64,000 nt of DNA from Brevundimonas sp. Lineage in GTDB: Bacteria > Pseudomonadota > Alphaproteobacteria > Caulobacterales > Caulobacteraceae. Both the position numbers and the translations under genes were made by a program. This document shows, piece by piece, positions 61,293-64,000 of this stretch (positions are counted from its first letter, which is position 1; each line of letters starts with the position of its first letter). The notes under the pieces are model-generated. The model made no database searches and had not been told where the DNA came from. It was given only the letters and a program-made list of their open reading frames with translations. The stretch covers positions 124,001-188,000 of the forward strand of contig JACVCC010000001.1 in NCBI GenBank assembly GCA_016742215.1, read 5' to 3'.

Positions 61293-63158
61293 ATGGCGGA
61301 TGCAGCGACTGCAGGACTGGGCCTCGGCCATATCGCGGCCCTTCTGGCCGCCGGGGTGGTCGCCGTGCCGATCTTCCGCCGCTTCCAGCTGGGCTCGGTG
61401 CTGGGCTATCTCGCCGCAGGGCTTCTGATCGGCCCCTTCGGCCTTGCCCTCTTCCGGGAGCCGGAGACCATCCTCCACGTCGCCGAGTTCGGCGTGGTCA
61501 TCTTCCTGTTCATCATCGGGCTGGAGATGAGGCCCACGCGATTGTGGAGTCTCAGGAAGGAGATCTTCGGCCTCGGCGCCGCGCAGGTCTTCGGGGCTGG
61601 CCTGCTGCTGACCTTCACCGGCATGGCGGCCGGCCTGTCCATACCGGTCGCGTTCGTCGTCGCCATGGGCTTCGTGCTCAGCTCCACCGCCGTCATCATG
61701 CAGATGCTGGACGAGCGGGGCGAAATGGGCACGCCACGCGGTTCGCGCGCCATCTCCATCCTGCTGCTGGAAGACCTCGCCATCGTGCCGCTGCTGGCGG
61801 TCGTGGCGGTCATGGCATCCGTGATGGGGCTGGCGGGAGAAGCCGCGCCGCCGCTGTGGCGCACCCTGGGTCTGGCCATTGGCGCGGTCGCCGTCGTCTT
61901 CCTGGCCGGGAAATTCCTGATGAACCCGGTCTTTCGCATCCTCGCCCGCTACGGCGGTCGCGAGGTGATGACGGCCGCCGCCCTGCTGGTCGTGGTCGGC
62001 GCCGCCTGGCTGATGGATCTGGGCGGGCTGTCCATGGCCATGGGCGCCTTCCTCGCCGGCGTGCTGCTGTCGGAGTCGACCTTCCGGCACCAGTTGGAAG
62101 CGGACGTCGAGCCCTTCCGCGCCATCCTGCTGGGCCTGTTCTTCCTCAGCGTCGGCATGTCGCTGGACCTGTCGGTGGTGCTCTCCGACTGGCGCATGGT
62201 CGTCGGCGGCGTCATCGCCTTCATGGCCGTCAAGGCCGTCGCCATCTACGGCGTCGCCCGCATCTTCAGGGCGTCCGAGCGCGAGGCGGTCGAGCGCGCC
62301 GTCCTGTTCGCCCAGGGCGGCGAGTTCGCCTTCGTTCTCTATGGCGCAGCTCTGGCCGCCGGCGTCTTTGATCCGCGTATCGCCGCGACCGCCAGCGCCA
62401 TCGTCATCCTTTCGATGATGCTGACGCCGCTGACTGTCATCGTCGTCAGCCGCCTGATGCCGGACGAGACTCTCGACCCGACGAGCGCCGAGGGCGTCGA
62501 CAAGGCGAAGAACCTTCGCGAGCGCGTCCTGATCATCGGCTTCGGCCGCTTCGCCCAGGTCGTCGCCCAGCCGCTGCTGCTGCGGGACGTCGATGTCTCG
62601 ATCATCGACAATGATGTCGAGATGATCCAGGCCGCAGGCAATTTCGGCTTCAAGGTCTACTATGGCGACGGCAGCCGGCTGGACGTGCTGCGCGCCTCGG
62701 GCGCCGAACGGGCCGAGACCATCCTCGTCTGCGTCGACAAGCCCGAGGTCGCCGACCGCATCGTCGAGGTGGCGCGCGAGGCCTTCCCGCTGACCAAGCT
62801 GTTCGTCCGCGCCTATGACCGCGGTCACGCGATCCGTCTGGTTCAGGCCGGCGTCGAATACCAGCTGCGCGAGACCTTCGAGAGCGCCATCACCTTCGGC
62901 CATCAGGTGCTGATCGATCTCGGGTTCAGCCACGAGGAGGCCGAGGAGACCATCGCCGACGTCCGCCGTCGCGACGAGGAGCGTCTGGCCATCCAGATGG
63001 TCGAGGGCATCACCGCCGGCCGTTCGCTGATGCGCGGCAACATGCGCACGACGAAGCCGGAGCCCTACATCAAACCCCGCCGCGGAGGTCAGGCGCTTAA
63101 CGAGGAAGCGGCCGACGCGCTGGAGGAAGAGGACGAACGGGAAAAGGCGGGCACCTGA
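61293..63158 (+). CDS. KefB/KefC-type monovalent cation:proton antiporter
   Basis: A 621-residue CPA2 transporter. About 12 helices occupy the first 390 residues, with LLAAGVVAVPIFRRFQLGSVLGYLAAGLLIGPFG and the acidic helix region LLLEDLAIVPLLAVVAV. A RCK/TrkA-N domain follows (VLIIGFGRFAQVVAQPLL, about residue 412; DVDVSIIDNDVEMIQAA). The end is acidic. It should exchange K+ or Na+ for protons, gated by a nucleotide. ATG 61293 has GGGGA upstream; the upstream frame from 61263 is less supported. Confidence 0.9.
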   Translation: MADAATAGLGLGHIAALLAAGVVAVPIFRRFQLGSVLGYLAAGLLIGPFGLALFREPETILHVAEFGVVIFLFIIGLEMRPTRLWSLRKEIFGLGAAQVFGAGLLLTFTGMAAGLSIPVAFVVAMGFVLSSTAVIMQMLDERGEMGTPRGSRAISILLLEDLAIVPLLAVVAVMASVMGLAGEAAPPLWRTLGLAIGAVAVVFLAGKFLMNPVFRILARYGGREVMTAAALLVVVGAAWLMDLGGLSMAMGAFLAGVLLSESTFRHQLEADVEPFRAILLGLFFLSVGMSLDLSVVLSDWRMVVGGVIAFMAVKAVAIYGVARIFRASEREAVERAVLFAQGGEFAFVLYGAALAAGVFDPRIAATASAIVILSMMLTPLTVIVVSRLMPDETLDPTSAEGVDKAKNLRERVLIIGFGRFAQVVAQPLLLRDVDVSIIDNDVEMIQAAGNFGFKVYYGDGSRLDVLRASGAERAETILVCVDKPEVADRIVEVAREAFPLTKLFVRAYDRGHAIRLVQAGVEYQLRETFESAITFGHQVLIDLGFSHEEAEETIADVRRRDEERLAIQMVEGITAGRSLMRGNMRTTKPEPYIKPRRGGQALNEEAADALEEEDEREKAGT

Positions 63159-63227
63159 CGTCGGTTCGCCTTTTCCGGGGCTTTCGGCTATGGAGCGCGC
63201 CTCCCGACCCGCGCCCGCAAGGACCTG

Positions 63228-64000
63228 ATGCGCCAACCGCTAGATCGCAGGCTGTCCGTCGCACCGATGATGGATTGGACCGACCGGCATTGCCGGGCGT
63301 TCCACCGCGCCCTGTCGTCGCGCGCGCTGCTCTATACCGAGATGGTCACCGCCCCCGCCGTCCTGCACGGCGACCACGAGCGCCTGCTGGGCTTCGACGC
63401 CGTGGAGCACCCGGTCGCCCTGCAACTGGGCGGGTCCGATCCGGCGCAGCTGTCCGAGGCCGCCAGGATCGGCGAGCGCTTCGGCTATGACGAGATCAAT
63501 CTGAACGTCGGCTGCCCCTCCGATCGCGTTCAGTCCGGCAAGTTCGGCGCCTGCCTGATGCGCGAGCCCGAACTGGTCGCTGACTGCATGGCGGCCATCA
63601 AGGAGGCGGTCTCCGTTCCCGCCACCGTCAAATGCCGGATTGGTGTGGACGATCAGGACCCCGAGGTTTCCCTGTTCGCCACGGTCGACGCCTGCGCCGC
63701 CATCGGCATCGACACCTTCATCGTCCATGCGCGGAAGGCCTGGCTGAAAGGCCTGTCGCCGAAGGAGAACCGCGACGTGCCGCCGCTGGACTACGGTCTG
63801 GTGCGCCGGCTGAAGCGCGAGCGTCCGCACCTGTCGATCAGCATCAACGGCGGCATCGGCTCGCTGGACGAGGCCGAAGCGCATCTGGACGCCGCCGACG
63901 GCGTACAGCTGGACGGCGTCATGCTGGGCCGCGCCGCCTACCACGAGCCGGGCCTGCTGGGGCAGGCGGATCGCCGCCTGTTCGGCGCCTCGACGCCCGA
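63228..64000 (+). CDS. dusA: tRNA-dihydrouridine synthase DusA, cut by the window edge
   Basis: About 257 residues are visible of an FMN enzyme that reduces U20/U20a in the tRNA D-loop. It begins LSVAPMMDWTDRHCRAFHRAL and has the catalytic Cys C96 in EINLNVGCPSDRVQSGKFGACLM. VKCRIGVDDQD and the FMN phosphate region SISINGGIGSLDEAEAHL with GVMLGRAAYHEP follow. The frame is open to the right edge, so the C-terminal helical domain lies outside. The ATG at 63228 has AAGGA six bases upstream. Confidence 0.94.
   Translation, partial: MRQPLDRRLSVAPMMDWTDRHCRAFHRALSSRALLYTEMVTAPAVLHGDHERLLGFDAVEHPVALQLGGSDPAQLSEAARIGERFGYDEINLNVGCPSDRVQSGKFGACLMREPELVADCMAAIKEAVSVPATVKCRIGVDDQDPEVSLFATVDACAAIGIDTFIVHARKAWLKGLSPKENRDVPPLDYGLVRRLKRERPHLSISINGGIGSLDEAEAHLDAADGVQLDGVMLGRAAYHEPGLLGQADRRLFGASTP

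Noticed and set aside
61137-63236. A 699-residue minus-strand open frame
   Set aside because: Antisense to the KefB-type antiporter and rich in Asp, Gly, His and Gln, the usual GC-shadow signature.

Overview
The window is one continuous, gene-dense stretch of high-GC alphaproteobacterial chromosome. Gene content and order point to the Caulobacterales, most likely a Brevundimonas- or Caulobacter-like organism. The clues are a ruvCAB block running into tolQRAB-pal, a ccmIEFH-degP-two-component-glnE block, a PleC/DivJ-like kinase, frequent GTG and TTG starts, and very tight gene packing. The genus is an inference; no rRNA is present. I see no tRNA genes, insertion sequences, prophage or CRISPR arrays. 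Most of the window is core chromosome rather than accessory DNA.

Layout. Positions 1-5.9 kb hold a cut-off LysR gene, a minus-strand heavy-metal RND efflux pair (czcB-czcA) with a Cys/His-rich secreted protein upstream but no outer-membrane channel gene, and a TonB-like proline-rich protein. From 6.1 to 16.6 kb is a mixed region: an OmpA-type lipoprotein, an SseB-like protein, a zinc alcohol dehydrogenase, a thioesterase, YebC, a TonB-C-domain protein, an M20 peptidase, two tandem MgtC/SapB proteins, and a MarR-MFS-small protein operon controlled by what look like twin operators. From 16.6 to 29.8 kb is a long plus-strand envelope and recombination block: ruvC-ruvA-ruvB, two small membrane proteins around ybgC, tolQ-tolR-tolA-tolB-pal, a DUF3667 membrane protein, cpoB, tilS (apparently with a CTG start) and ftsH.

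From 29.8 to 40.7 kb are an Rnk/GreA-like factor, an acyltransferase with a palindromic operator, a membrane protein with a winged-helix regulator, a YdeI-like protein, folP, thiD, an NTP-transferase-like protein, a PepSY-like protein with a response regulator and kinase, and a large unknown protein. From 40.7 to 51.2 kb is the cytochrome c maturation operon ccmI-ccmE-ccmF-ccmH, then degP, a second response regulator and kinase, and glnE. This order is also found in rhizobia (cycHJKL-degP-...-glnE).

From 51.2 to 53.4 kb lies the most system-like cluster. A secreted EF-hand protein, an ECF sigma factor, a one-helix membrane protein in the anti-sigma position and a CnrX-like periplasmic metal-resistance protein are packed with 4, 1 and -4 base junctions. 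It is my best candidate for an incompletely described signalling system. The right end, 53.4-64 kb, holds a PAS kinase with a cluster of GANTC methylation sites upstream, an unknown protein, a CBS protein, an ALDH7-type dehydrogenase, a YcaQ DNA glycosylase, a VWA protein with a TonB-receptor-like motif, a KefB-type antiporter and a dusA gene cut by the window edge.
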